Positions 12,401-24,400 of a stretch of 43,500 bases of DNA are shown in pieces (positions within the stretch are counted from its first letter, which is position 1; each line of letters starts with the position of its first letter). The position numbers and the translations under genes were made by a program. The notes under the pieces are model-generated. The model was not told where the DNA came from. It saw only the letters and a program-made list of their open reading frames with translations, and did not search any database. Source of the DNA: Symbiodinium natans (lineage: Eukaryota > Sar > Dinophyceae > Suessiales > Symbiodiniaceae); the NCBI GenBank assembly GCA_905221605.1, contig CAJNDS010002722.1, positions 186,501 through 230,000 on the forward strand. Direction: 5' to 3'.

Positions 12401-15400
12401 GTTCGTGAGCTACAACAACAACTACTGGAGACCAAGGCAGCACTAAGAGGTCGAACGGCGGAGCTTGACCAAGCCGCACAGGACGCACATACACTCAGGA
12501 TGCACAATCTCGAGCTTGAGGCACGAGGTAACATGGTTCTCGAGTCGGAAACTCGCCTCAGGACCCATCTCGAACAGAGTGAATTTTCCCTTGCTAACCT
12601 CAGGGTTGTGTACGATCAAAACAGGGAAACCCAGCTGGAATTCTTAGGCAACGAATTTAGAGAGCAAATGCAGTATGAAGAGAACATGTTCACATATGCC
12701 ATGCATGAAGAAGAGAGTGCATGTGATGTCTTGATTCAGGAGTTGGCTGAGTCGAACCAGCGTTTGATGGTTGAACTTGATGAGGCTAAGGCAACCGCTA
12801 CAGCGTCATCTAGCCTGCCGAAAGGTGGTGCCGAGCACCAGCAGGCTGTTCCCATGGCCTCAGCACCTCCACCGGGTTTGAACACTGCCGAAGCAAGCCC
12901 CCCGCAAGGGGGTGCCGCATGCGGTAATGCACATGTCACGCATGCTGATTTGCCAAATCCGTTGCAGATTCCAGAGAGCATGAAGGGTCTCTTTGAGAGA
13001 CGGCCCCAGAGGTTTAATCTGGGGGCATCTACTCCTGTTTCGCAGGCCCCTAATGAAGTGCATGAAGCGATTGCAAAAGCGCTCAAGGACTTTGCTACCA
13101 AGGATGAGACGAAACCTAAGACTAAGGAAGCCGAGACAGTGAAACTTCCGGATTTTCCCTCAGCGGAGACGTACAGATCGTGGAAGACGGCAGTGCGTGA
13201 GGCTGTTCGAGCAGCATCTGATCACCCTGATGAAGCATTTGCGTGGATTCAGCAGGTGTACGCAAAGGGTGCTTCACTAGATAGCCTCAACGATGTAGGG
13301 AAATTCCTCACGCTAGACACCAAAATCCTTGCAGCATTGTCTAGGGTGGCGAAGGGCGAGCTTGCGAGACAAATACTCAACTACAAGGAGACGGAGGCCA
13401 CTTGTGGTAGAGCAGTGAGAGGTAGGCAAGTGCTGTTAATGTTTGAAGCCTACTTTAAAACCAACGAAGAAGTTGGCTCCCTCTACTCGGTCGAAGATCT
13501 CTTGAAAGTGGCACTGATCAATGATGACCTCGCTACCTTCGTGCATAACTGGGATTCAGTGATTGCTGGACTGTCGCATCCTCCAGACGAAACCACTTTG
13601 CGAGACATATTCCTCCGTGAGCTTCGCAAGTCCCATCGTTTGAAGTATGATCTCGACATTTACGATCGGGCTCGTGAGGGGACCCCTGAGCACACCTACA
13701 AGTTCCTCATGGAAAGCATCAAGAATCTCCTCACACGAGAACGAATTAGGAAGAACAGGGACAAGATTGCTAAGGCCCATGGCGCAAAGTATGGTGCACC
13801 TGCCCCTCCTACCCCTGCGAAGCCGTCGGCGCCCGCTCCTTCGGAGCGACGACAGCCATCCAGAGGACGTCAGGGTAGGCAGGTTTGCATGTTGTTTCAG
13901 AAGGGTAAGTGTAAGTTTGGGGAGCGTTGCAAGTATGAACACACGAAAGACCCCAAAGCATCCTCAAGGGAGAGATCTCCCAACCGGCCTAAGTCAGGTT
14001 CTCGCGAGAGAGAGAAGAGCAACAGCAAAGATACCTCCAACATCCCATGCGTATTTTATGCCAAGGGTACTTGCAGGAATGGGGACAAATGCAAGTTCTT
14101 GCACAAGGACAAGTCCGCATCGCCCTCTGTCCCGGCCAAGGCTAAGGCACGTGCACCCTCCCCGGCTAAGCGAAGGCCGAGCCGGAAGAAGAGGACAGAA
14201 GCTAAAGCAGCTGCCTGCTGCGTGTACGCCTTAGCCGCCCGAAAGGGTGAGCCGGATGGTAGGCATGCAGACACATGGCGTCTTGATGAGAAGTCACTCA
14301 CGCTGTCTAGGGAACATGTTGTTCTGAGAAACAACTATTTTATTCCCCAAAGCTGCCCCGTTCCAGCATGGAGAATCAAGTCTGTTGCGAGCATCACCAT
14401 GAAGCTGAAAACCGGCGAAGAGCAAACGTTACAGTACAATTGGAAAACGTGCGACAAGCAAGCACCTCTGCCCAATTGGACGGGCGTTACGAGTTTCAAG
14501 CTGAAGCCTAAAGACATGAGTGTGTGTTTTGAAAGGCACCCTGAGATACACCCAGTTGAAAGCGTCGGAGATGGTTGGAAATTTGTTCCCCATAAGCGCA
14601 AATGTGTGGCAAGGTTCAAAACCAATGCTGATTGCCCTATGTCCGACCCTGGTGATCTTCAGTGTGCAGTCATCAACGCACAAAATCTTGAGGCCTCAGT
14701 GTACTCGGAACTCCATGGTGAAAAGACAAAATGCAAGCATCGCTGCTGCAAGCCTGATTTCGCTTGTCGGCATTGTGCAGCAGGAAACATAATGTCAGGA
14801 ACTGCCGCTCCAGCGCGCAAGGAACTTCAGAGCTTGGACATCATTGCCGATACGGGAAGTGAAGAGGACCTTATCAGCTCTTCGGACTTGAGAAAGTGTT
14901 TCGAAGGGGTCGGTAGAAAAGTCGACGCAACGCCAGTCAACCTTCACACGGCCAATGGCATCGTGGAGGCATCGTCCAGGACAGAAGTCGAGGTTCCGTC
15001 AATGAATGGCAGCCTGGAATTCGTGGAACTCCCGGATACCCCACCGGTTTGCTCTGTGGGAAAGAAGTGCATGCAGCAAGGGTACGGTTTTTACTGGCCT
15101 CCAGGGCAAGTTCCGTACTTCGTGAAGCCCGATGGCCAGAAGCTCACTTGCACGCTACGGGGGAATGTTCCAGTGTTCAGCAGTATTGGGAATGATTCCG
15201 GACACCCAGCTGCTGTAGCGCATCGCGATGAAGGTGAACGAATGGCGCCCACCTGCTCCTTGCAGCAGGATTTTCACGCATAAGCTGCCCGAAAGGGCAT
15301 GCCGCAGCAGCCGGACCACTTCCAGGAGCTCCAGACGGTGTAGTCCCGGTACCTGCGGCGGACGAGGGAGATCATCCACCATGGCTGGCAGAGATCCTAA

Positions 15401-18400
15401 CCAAGGATCCCCCTCTTGAAGGCATGAAGAAAGAGCAACTGTTGAAGGCTGGATGGGTTACTGTGAATGGTGATCCCCACGTCAAGGTTGCCCACAACCC
15501 AAAGACCTTCAGAACACCTGCACCTCGCTACCCCAAGTATCGAATTCGTTCCACCTGGGGGTACAAAGATGGCGAGTGGAAGCAGCTGGAGAACAAGGTC
15601 AACATGGACGAGCTCGACGCCGTCTACGGGAAGGTACCTGAGGGTACCAACATGACCATCACTATCTTTACCATGCCCGATGGCGGTGAAGATGTGCCCG
15701 ATAGCGACGTTGAGGTCCACATTCCAAAGTCGAAGAAGGACGAGGCGTCTCTAAGAGCTGAAGCGGAATCCGTGCAGCATCTTTTGAGTCATCGTCCAAA
15801 GAACCCTTTCTGTCCGGTATGTCAACGAGCCAAAATGTATGCTCCGCATGCCAGAAGAAAGGGAGGGTCTAGCACTGTGCACAGCAAGGGGTTCGGTGAC
15901 CACATCACCATCGACCACATCATCACGAAGGACGCCAAGGACTACGGATTCGAAGGACAAACTGTAGCACATGTTGTGAAGGATGTCTTTACGAAGTTCC
16001 GTTATGTTTACCCGGCCGACAACAAAAGTGGTGAGCAGTGTTACGAAGATTTACTGCACTTTTTCGAGGTCGATGATAATGTTAAGGTTGTTTACTCAGA
16101 CAACGCTCATGAGTTCGACTACGCGGTTAAGCAACTCCAAGCTAGGCACAACACATCCAGGGAGTATGTGGATCAGAACAAAGCAGTGATCGAGCGTGAA
16201 ATACGAACGATCTTGGAAGGTACGCGTGCCAATTTGGTACAATCTGGTTTACCTGATCAGTTCTGGCCACTTGCATCCCAACATCATGCTATTTCTTTGA
16301 ACGTTAGTAAACGTCTTGACAACGGTTTAGTGCCATGGAATCAAAGGTTCGGGAGCGACTTCCAAGGGGTCCTTGTTCCCTTTGGGGCTAAGATTTTGTA
16401 CTGGGCCGACCCCAAGCAGAAGCAGCCCAAAAGGTCAAAGTTTGCGGGGACGGGTATTGAAGGAATTTTCCTCGGGTATCATATCCAGCCTGGCTTCGTC
16501 TTCAAGGAAGAGTACTTAGTTGCTCCTTTGCAGGGAATCAACGAGGCCATCGAGAATGACGCCTTCAGGACTTTCAGGGCCAAAAGGCTTGAACTCCTGG
16601 AAGGGAAGTTCCAGTTCCCATTGTCACAGGATCTTGAAGCTCTGGGAAACCAGAAGCCGCCCGAACTCGATGATCAACATCACAACGCCGTTGAAGAAAG
16701 AAACCCGCATCAAGAAGAAGAAGATTTCGAAGGGGGAGTGGGACCGCTCGATGAAGGAGATCGGCCATTAGGGGGGTCAGCAAGGGACGACATTGTCTAT
16801 CCTGCACGATATGATCCTCTAGATGATGTACCCTTCTCAGTCCGAGAGAGACTGGCACCTGCAACTCCATCGTTCAAAACAAAAGACGGAATCGGCATTC
16901 CGTATGGCTATCGCGGGGATGGGGAGAGACTGATCAAGCAAAAAGGCCTTTCCTCGCTTCCGGGCGTTCAAGCTAAAGTATGGAGCAAGCTGACCGTCGA
17001 AGAAAAGCACAAAGCGCTTGCAGAACATCAAGCTTCAAAGCAAGCCAAGGTCGACGAGGACTACAACCAGGCGATAAAGCACGTTCCAGCAATGCCGGTG
17101 TTGTATGGGAAACCCGAGGACCACCGAAAGAAAATGTGTTCCCTCTACGAGTCTAAGCTCCTGGAGATTGCCCAGGACATGTACGCGGTCGTGGCCAAGA
17201 TCCTGTCTGCGAAGGAGATTGAATCCAGTCCCGAAGCGCAGGCTGCCCTCGACAAAGAGTGGAAGAAGCTTGTTGATAAGGGTTGTTGGGTAGAGAAACG
17301 AGTGAGAGAGTACGACTCCGTTGCGGCAGAAGCACGAAAAACCAATGAGAAAGTGCACTTCGGGAAGATCTTCGAAATCGGGACTCTAAAAGGTTCTGAG
17401 TTGAAGGAGAACGACCCGAACCGCCGTTACAAGGGTCGGTCAGTGTTTCAGGGCAACAAGGTCTTGGATGAGAACTCTGATCATGCTCTCTTCGCAGAGA
17501 TGTCGAGCAGTCCTGCTTCTATGGAGGCGGGCAAAATATTGGATGTCTTTGGATCTCAGCCCGGCTTCTCGATTCAGCAAGCGGATGCACGACAGGCGTA
17601 TACGCAGGCTCTCTTCACTGGGGTTGAAACTTGGGTAAGGCTCCCTCGCAATAGATGGCCAAAAGGCTGGAGATCTATGAAGGACCCGGTCGTCCCCCTG
17701 AAGTTGGCTCTTTATGGGCACCCAGATTCAGGGGGGATATGGGAACGTCATTGCGAGACTGAGCTCAAGAAGGTGGGATTCGAGCCTGTGCTCACTGACA
17801 TCTGGAAGAGCGTGTTCTACAACGCCGATTTGGAGCTCTTAATGGTTATTTATGTTGACGACTTTAAACTCGCTGGACCCACGAAGAACATCCAGAAAGG
17901 CTGGGAATCTATTGCAACAGTAATAGACATGGATCCCGCTGAGGTGATTGGACGTTACTTCGGATGTCAACACATCGAGGAAAAGAACGTCACGCTTTCC
18001 AAAGAGCACCATCCTTTTCACTATGTCTTCGAACCCGAAAATGAAACTGCAGCCCCAGCTAAGATTGCTGAGGACAGGTGGGACGTAATCCCGGAAGCCA
18101 TGCTTGCAGTTCGGCACCATAGCTATCCCAGAAAGAGGTTGTATATGCCCACTGAAGAAGATGTTCAGATGTTCCCTACGATTGGACCTCAAAGATACAC
18201 CTTTCAGGCTGCAGATGGGGTGACAGAAGAACACCAAGACAATATGAACATCGCTAGGGACAAATGCTTCAAACAGTGGTGGACAGGTACGACGTACTTC
18301 GACCTCGCTGCCCGGGGGCCTGAAGAGTTCGGTCTGGCTGTTGCAGCTGCCCGAAAGGGTAAGTCGGTTCGAAACAAGGCCGAGGCAAAGAAGGAGGTCA

Positions 18401-21400
18401 AACAGAACAAGTTCGTTACTCTTTCAAGGGATCAGGAGGACAAGCCGGGCTCTATGACTAAACCGGTTACAAGAATCACCTATGACATGAAGGATTTCTT
18501 GCATTCTTGTGTGGATCGCTACTGTGAATTGGCAAAGGTGGATCGTAGCTCGTTGAAGTCAGTGAGCACACCATTCCATGAACTTCGGACTGCCACTCCT
18601 ATCGTCAACGAAACGGAGAAGACAGGGCGGCTCCAACCTATTGCAAGTAAGGTCCTCATGAAAATCCTGTTTGCTGCAAGAATGGCACGATGGGATCTTT
18701 TACGAGCAACCCAATCCTTGGCCTCGCGAGTCACAAAATGGAGTCCAGATTGTGATCTAGCATTACATCGTCTTGTATCGTACATCAATTCCTCTATTGA
18801 CCTCACTATGAGTGGGTTTATTGGGGATTCGATACATGATTGCAGGCTCTGGCTTTTTAGCGACGCTGACTTCGCAGGTGAGTATGATTCAAAATCTACT
18901 ACTGGATGTGCTCTGTTTCTGGTGGGCCCGAACACGTACTACCCCATCAACGCCTTCAGTAAGAAACAAACGTCCATAACAATGAGCTCTACCGAGTCTG
19001 AAGTGGTGTCGGCTAATCAGGGTGTACGCGCCCAAGGTCTTCCAAGCCTCAGCCTCTGGTACTTCCTTTGGCGCGGCAAAGCCGACCGCGAGGTTGGGCC
19101 GAGGGCTGAGATGAAGTCTACGAGCAATTCTGTTGTGGCACGCATAGACCCTGAACTTGATGAGATTCGGTATGGCACTACCAGACCCGATGGCATGTCT
19201 ATTGCAGATATCAATGGTTTGCACGTTCAGCTTCCCAAATGTTTTCAGATTAGGCATTTGGAAGACAACCAAGCGACCATTACTCTGCTGTTATCAGGGC
19301 GTGCAGGTGTGCTTCGACATACAGATCGCACACAAAAGGTTAGCTTCGGATGGCTCCGTCAGCAATATGAAGAAGGACATTTTCGCCTCCTCAATGTTGA
19401 CACCAGCGAGCAAGTTGCAGACGTGTTCACAAAGCCTTTTACGGAGCGAACAAAATGGATACATGCGTTGAAGCTCATTGCTCACACCTACAAGTCGGTC
19501 GACCCTCAAGCCGGAAGAAATTCCGTGTCGAAATCTGTTCCCGCTGCTCCGAAGTCGGTCTGCATTACCACAGAGCAACTGGAACACGTTGCAAAACTGC
19601 TTCGCCGAGCTGATCGCTATGATTTCGAAGATTTCGAGCAGGTCGCCGAAATGATGTACGACAACCTTCGTATGTCGAGCTCAAGACTTCGCAGTGTTGT
19701 TCGTTCCGGCACCGAGTTGGCTCCCAAATACTTCGTGTTTGGGCTGTGGACACATGGTGGGTGCTTCGGCCTAACAAAGCGTACTGGCCAAATGTCCCAA
19801 CTGTGCCGCTACATAAATGGTTTCATCCGCAAGCACGCTCCAAAGCATTTTACCTGGACTTCGTTTGTCATCAATTTTATGGGCAGGGCTGGCGTTCACA
19901 GCGACAAGTTTAATCTCAGAGGCAGCCAAAACTGGTCCTTCGGCTTCGGTCCCTATCAGGGGGGCGAGCTCTGGGTGGAGGATCCCGACCAAAGGATGGA
20001 CGCTTTCACTGACAAAGACGGTAAGACCTGGCTTGGCCGCAACCTTCAAACTTGTCGAAAACCCGTGCTCCTAAACCCTCACCTTCGACATGCCGTCCAA
20101 CCCTTTACAGGAAACAGGCATTCTCTCATTGCCTACTCATCAGGGGGGTGGACAAAGCTGGGTGACGATGACAAGCAACTCCTACAAGACACTGATTTTA
20201 GGACGCCCCGGGCTCAGTTGAAACATGCGTGCGTTTGTTCATGTGCATCCCCTCACGATGAGGGGGGTAAAAATTGTCCCAAAACCACTCCCGAAACGGT
20301 CGCGTCGGTTTTGCGCGCATCGATCGGGAACGCACAAACATACACCACGTGCACAAGTGCTTCGGTTGAGCCTGCTGTACCGACTCTCTCTGTGCTAGCT
20401 GGCTCTCTCCAAGTGGTCAGCAGTATTGAGGCATTAGGAACAATGTCGCGATTGGTTGCCCATGGTGCGGGCTACTCCTGCGATACTGGCATGGAGGGCC
20501 GACCTTTGGCACTGCAAGGACATCTCAACATGCTCGTCAACGCCGGACTGAGCGTGGAGTACTTGCAGCTCCAGGCGGGGAAGGAGTATGACGCGCTCCT
20601 CAAGTCCTATGAGGTCTTCCCCCCACAGACCATCGCCAGCCTCAGCCTCAATGACCCCGAGATTCCAACGCCGAATCTGCTCAAGCTGGCTCGCATCTCG
20701 AACGAGGGTCTCAGCAAGCTCCAGCCAACCGAAAGGTTGCGCCGAAGTCGCTTTCTGCTAGTGGTGACGGACTCAGTCACATCCCTTGGACGACAGAACA
20801 CCAAGGGGCAATGGAAATTCTCCATTCCCGAAGAGGAGATCTTCATGGCAGCACTGACCCTCAGGTACACGAGCGATAAACTCCACATGTGCTGGGGAAA
20901 GACGCTTTCGTGGCTCACTTGGCAGGTGCAGGAGGAGATCCAGGCAATCCGTGCCAAGTATGGGTCGGAGTGCGAGATCGATGTGATCGTTTGGTGGTCA
21001 GGAAATGAAGTTGCTGGACGACGAGGATGCATCCCCACGCGGCTCGCTCCGGGCGCGGCATATTCGACCTCCCAGACCTCGGCAGAAGATGTTGCGAGGA
21101 AGGTGAGGCGCTGCGCCGACGCGCTAGCCACCCTAGCGGGTGAGCCGCGTATCGGGTTTGTCCGCATCGTCGGCAACGTCGACCACGAGACCTACAACTT
21201 GCATCCCGCGTACAATGAATTCATCTCCAAGATGTTTGATGAATTCACGAGTCGCGGATTGCAAGTTCAGAACGCCACATCCCAGGCAATGAAGCTGTCC
21301 TATTACGATGATTTTCATCTTTGGGATACCCCCGAAAACCGCAAGCAGATCCAAGACTACATCTACACCACGGCGCTCCTTGGCGACCTAGAAAGGGAAG

Positions 21401-24400
21401 CGTCACGGTATGCAGATGTTCTGGATCGACTAGGAGATCTTTTTCCCTACGTCGAGGTGGAAGGCGGATACAGGATGGACAGCGCAGCAGGTCGTGAAGC
21501 CCTACGCCTCTACAAGGAGGTGGTTGAAAGTGGCAGAAAAGACCTGAAGGTCCACAAGATCAAGGCGCCTGTGCCCGTGAAGATCAGCAAGGAAGACACC
21601 TGGTGGGAGGTCCCCGACGCTAACACTGCGCATGAACCAGTTGCCGCACCCGCTCAGCAAGACAAGACGATCGCCCGATCAGAGGTGGAATACCCTGTGG
21701 TTTCGGACGTATCGGAGATCGATGAGGTCAAGGGTGAGGTCGTCCAGGCCGAGTCAGAGAAGGCTGAGTACCTTCCCCTGAACGAGGTCGTGCTCGCCGA
21801 TGATGGGGATTACCGACCTCCCCTGGCGTCAGACGGCCGGGCAACAAGCGCAGCTACCCGAAAGGGTAAGTCGTCGGGGCAAAGCGAGGATGTCTACGCC
21901 CGCGAGATGTACCAGGACGCGTCCAAAGCCCATGGTGGAGAGGAAAGCCAGGAGCAGGACCTCCCGATGACCGGATACTGGTACAACGGGGAGCTCCACG
22001 ACCTTGAGCCTCTGCCAAGTGCCGATCTCCGCAAGTATGAACAGCGGGTGAACTTCAGGCACGGCGACCTCAAGCTGCTCAGCTTGCTCTTGAGGGGACA
22101 CCAGAATGACTGGTACGGGCTGGACTTCGACATCGCCATGTGGACGGATGTCGATAAGCTCCTGGACCGCTTCAATGAAGCAACTCGTCGAAAATGGGGC
22201 GTAAGACAGCTGCTGCAGGTGACCGCGCAGGACAAAAAGAGGAGGTTCGAGATTCTTGGGATCCGACACGAGATCAGCAACAGCCTGAATCTCTCCCTCT
22301 TTCCTGTGCGGATCAGAGCAGTCACCGGCCACTCGGAGAAGGTGATGCGCATCGAGTCAGACGAGTTCCTCGCCCGGAGGTTTCTCACAAATGAGAATTT
22401 GGATGTCGCTCCACAGGTCATATACCACCGCACGGATGCGAAGAGCGTGGAGTTGATTTTGAAATCCGGGATCAAGGTTGCTGGCGGCAGAAAGGGCGGG
22501 CGTGCCCATGCGTACTTCTCACCTACCACCCTCAAGGACGAGAAGTACACTTCTGGACTCAGGTCGACGCAGCCGTTCCAGATTGCGGTGAACCTGCATG
22601 AAGCCCTCCGAGATGGCCTCGTCTTCTTCGAGAACAGTACCCGCGGGATCTTGACCCGTGCAGTCGTTGGCCCTCAGTATATCCTGTCATGTGTGGACAC
22701 CAACACGAACAAGGTGATCTACGCAAGAGCGGGAGAGGCCCAGCCTGCAGCCACCCGAGAGGGTGAGCCGGATACTGTTGAACAAGCCTCCTCGAGCTCA
22801 ACAGTCAAAGCCTTGGCGTCAAGGGCTGTCCCAGAAGACCAACCCAAGCGAGTCAAGGGCACTGTTGGCGCTTTCATCGAGGCAAAGAAGGCGAGGATCG
22901 AGGCTGCTGCGTTGGAATCCATTGAAGAGCAAGACGAGGAATCGGTGGATGACCAAACGCAGCCTGCACAGGAGGTATCCGACACGGAAGAGGCAGAGAG
23001 CGACAGCGAAGCCCCATACGGGAGCTATCCATGCTCGGCCTGCCAACGCATCGTCCTGCTTGGGCAGCGCTTTTGCATGACATGCGGTGAAAACCAGTTC
23101 CCGGAGTCCAACAAGGCAAGCCGTCAGTACTCCTCGTTCCAGCAAAACCGTCGCACCACACTCCTCAAGCTGACGTACAATGCTCGGAATGAAGATCTCC
23201 TGGGACACCTCCGTGGCATCGCAGAAAAGTTCAGCAAACAGCGGGGCTCAGTCTCCCTGGATGCGCTGATCATACGCGATGCCAAAGACAAGTTCCAACG
23301 TGCGAGAAAGCTCAAGTTCGACTCCATTGCTGATCGGTTGGAACGTGATGCCACCTTCTTCCTGCAGATGATGAGGAACGGAATCACGGTTCAGGATGCG
23401 TGCCGAATGGACCTCCTGGTGAAGGCCGTGCTCCCGGACCCAGGCCGCACAGAAGAGCAGCGGCTTCTGCAGGCGGGGTCGAACTACCTCAGCGGAGCTT
23501 CCCGAAAGGGAATGCCGGGCAAGTTGGTTTACTATGGCGATGCGCCAATGGATGGCCTAAAATCGGCTGGACTGATTGACCAGTTCTCCGAGAACCCCAT
23601 CGGGATGGCCTACGGCGGCGCCTTCATCGGCTTCAGCTTCTATGCCGATATCGCAACCCGCTTGTCCGGTGCCCGCACGATCTACAGCTTCAACGGCATT
23701 GTGGAAATCAAGCATGAAACGCCGGAAGGCATGATTGCCGAGCTGCAAATGCTGGCAGCCGAATGCATCCACTCTGCCGAGGAGCAGGAAAGAATCACCG
23801 CCTACCACGCCGCCAAGAATCGAGAGACGGCACAGCAGCGAACGGAGGCTGCCACTACTACTCGTCCATCGACGCAGAGTGCCTCATCAAGGGACACAGC
23901 TGTTCGTGAAGCACCCTGGCATCAAGGGCAAGAACAGTGGTGGTCAGACCGTGAATGGCGCGAGTGGCGTGAGTGGCGTGAGCCAGCTAGTCAGGGTTGG
24001 GGCTCATCCCGCTGGAGCAGTCAGCGCGGATCGCAGTGGTGGAGCCGCTGAATGCCCATTTTGTATGCACAATAGCTCAAGTTTTGCTTTCCCTTCACCT
24101 TTGTTTCGGTCATAGCGGGTGGGACAACATGGGCCACCCGAAAGGGTGTGTCGTAATCCTCTGTCCACCTTAGCTTGTGCCAAGCACGGTGAGGGGGGTG
24201 TAGTTTTTCATGGAGGAATTACACTCCTTTTGCGAGCTGTGCATACCATCGCTTTACCCTCGACTGTGGCTCAAGTTGCCGATAAAAAGAGGCGTACTTA
24301 ACGGTTTATATGTTCCCTCATGTGCTGACCTGAAAACTTCAAGCCCTAAACCCTAAACCCTAAACCCTAAACCCTAAACCCTAAACCCTAAACCCTAAAC

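Larger units (their letters stand above)
20716..21378 (+). other. SGNH/GDSL hydrolase-like domain of ORF2
   Basis: Three blocks are in the right order: a hydrophobic strand then TDSVTS with candidate nucleophile S1784 (block I), VIVWWSGNE with N1861 (block III), and D1962-x-x-H1965 in DDFHLWDTPENRKQI (block V). Block II Gly is likely in the MCWGKTL segment. SGNH esterase domains are known in ORF1 of some CR1/L2-type non-LTR retrotransposons. Here one is fused behind a copia Pol. The fold call rests on motifs only. Confidence 0.6.
11944..24341 (+). mobile_element. Complete Ty1/copia-type LTR retrotransposon, 12,398 bp
   Basis: It has identical 143-bp direct repeats starting TG and ending CA, a 5-bp target duplication, a primer-binding-like site right after the 5' LTR, and a G-rich polypurine tract right before the 3' LTR. 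ORF1 is Gag-protease. ORF2 has integrase upstream of reverse transcriptase and RNase H, the order that defines Ty1/copia. It is about twice the usual copia size because ORF2 continues for ~1,500 codons past RNase H. The long open frames and identical LTRs show a recent insertion that may still be active. Confidence 0.95.

Noticed and set aside
12736-13101. Minus-strand and shifted-frame ORFs within the retrotransposon
   Set aside because: They are shadows of ORF1 and ORF2, whose frames carry all the conserved motifs.
20280-20312. Another possible hairpin copy near CCCGAAACGG
   Set aside because: The spacing does not allow a five-base stem with the fixed bulge and outer pairs.
14234-23517. 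The A-x-R-K-G peptide as a protease cleavage site repeated in the polyprotein
   Set aside because: Several in-frame copies fit, but copies 1, 2 and 7 are in other codon phases and copies 4 and 12 are not translated, while base pairing is kept in all. A peptide role could exist only in addition.
23718-23735. A further hairpin copy at GCCGGAAGGC
   Set aside because: It has only three stem pairs, no bulge and no GY-CG end, so it does not fit the pattern.
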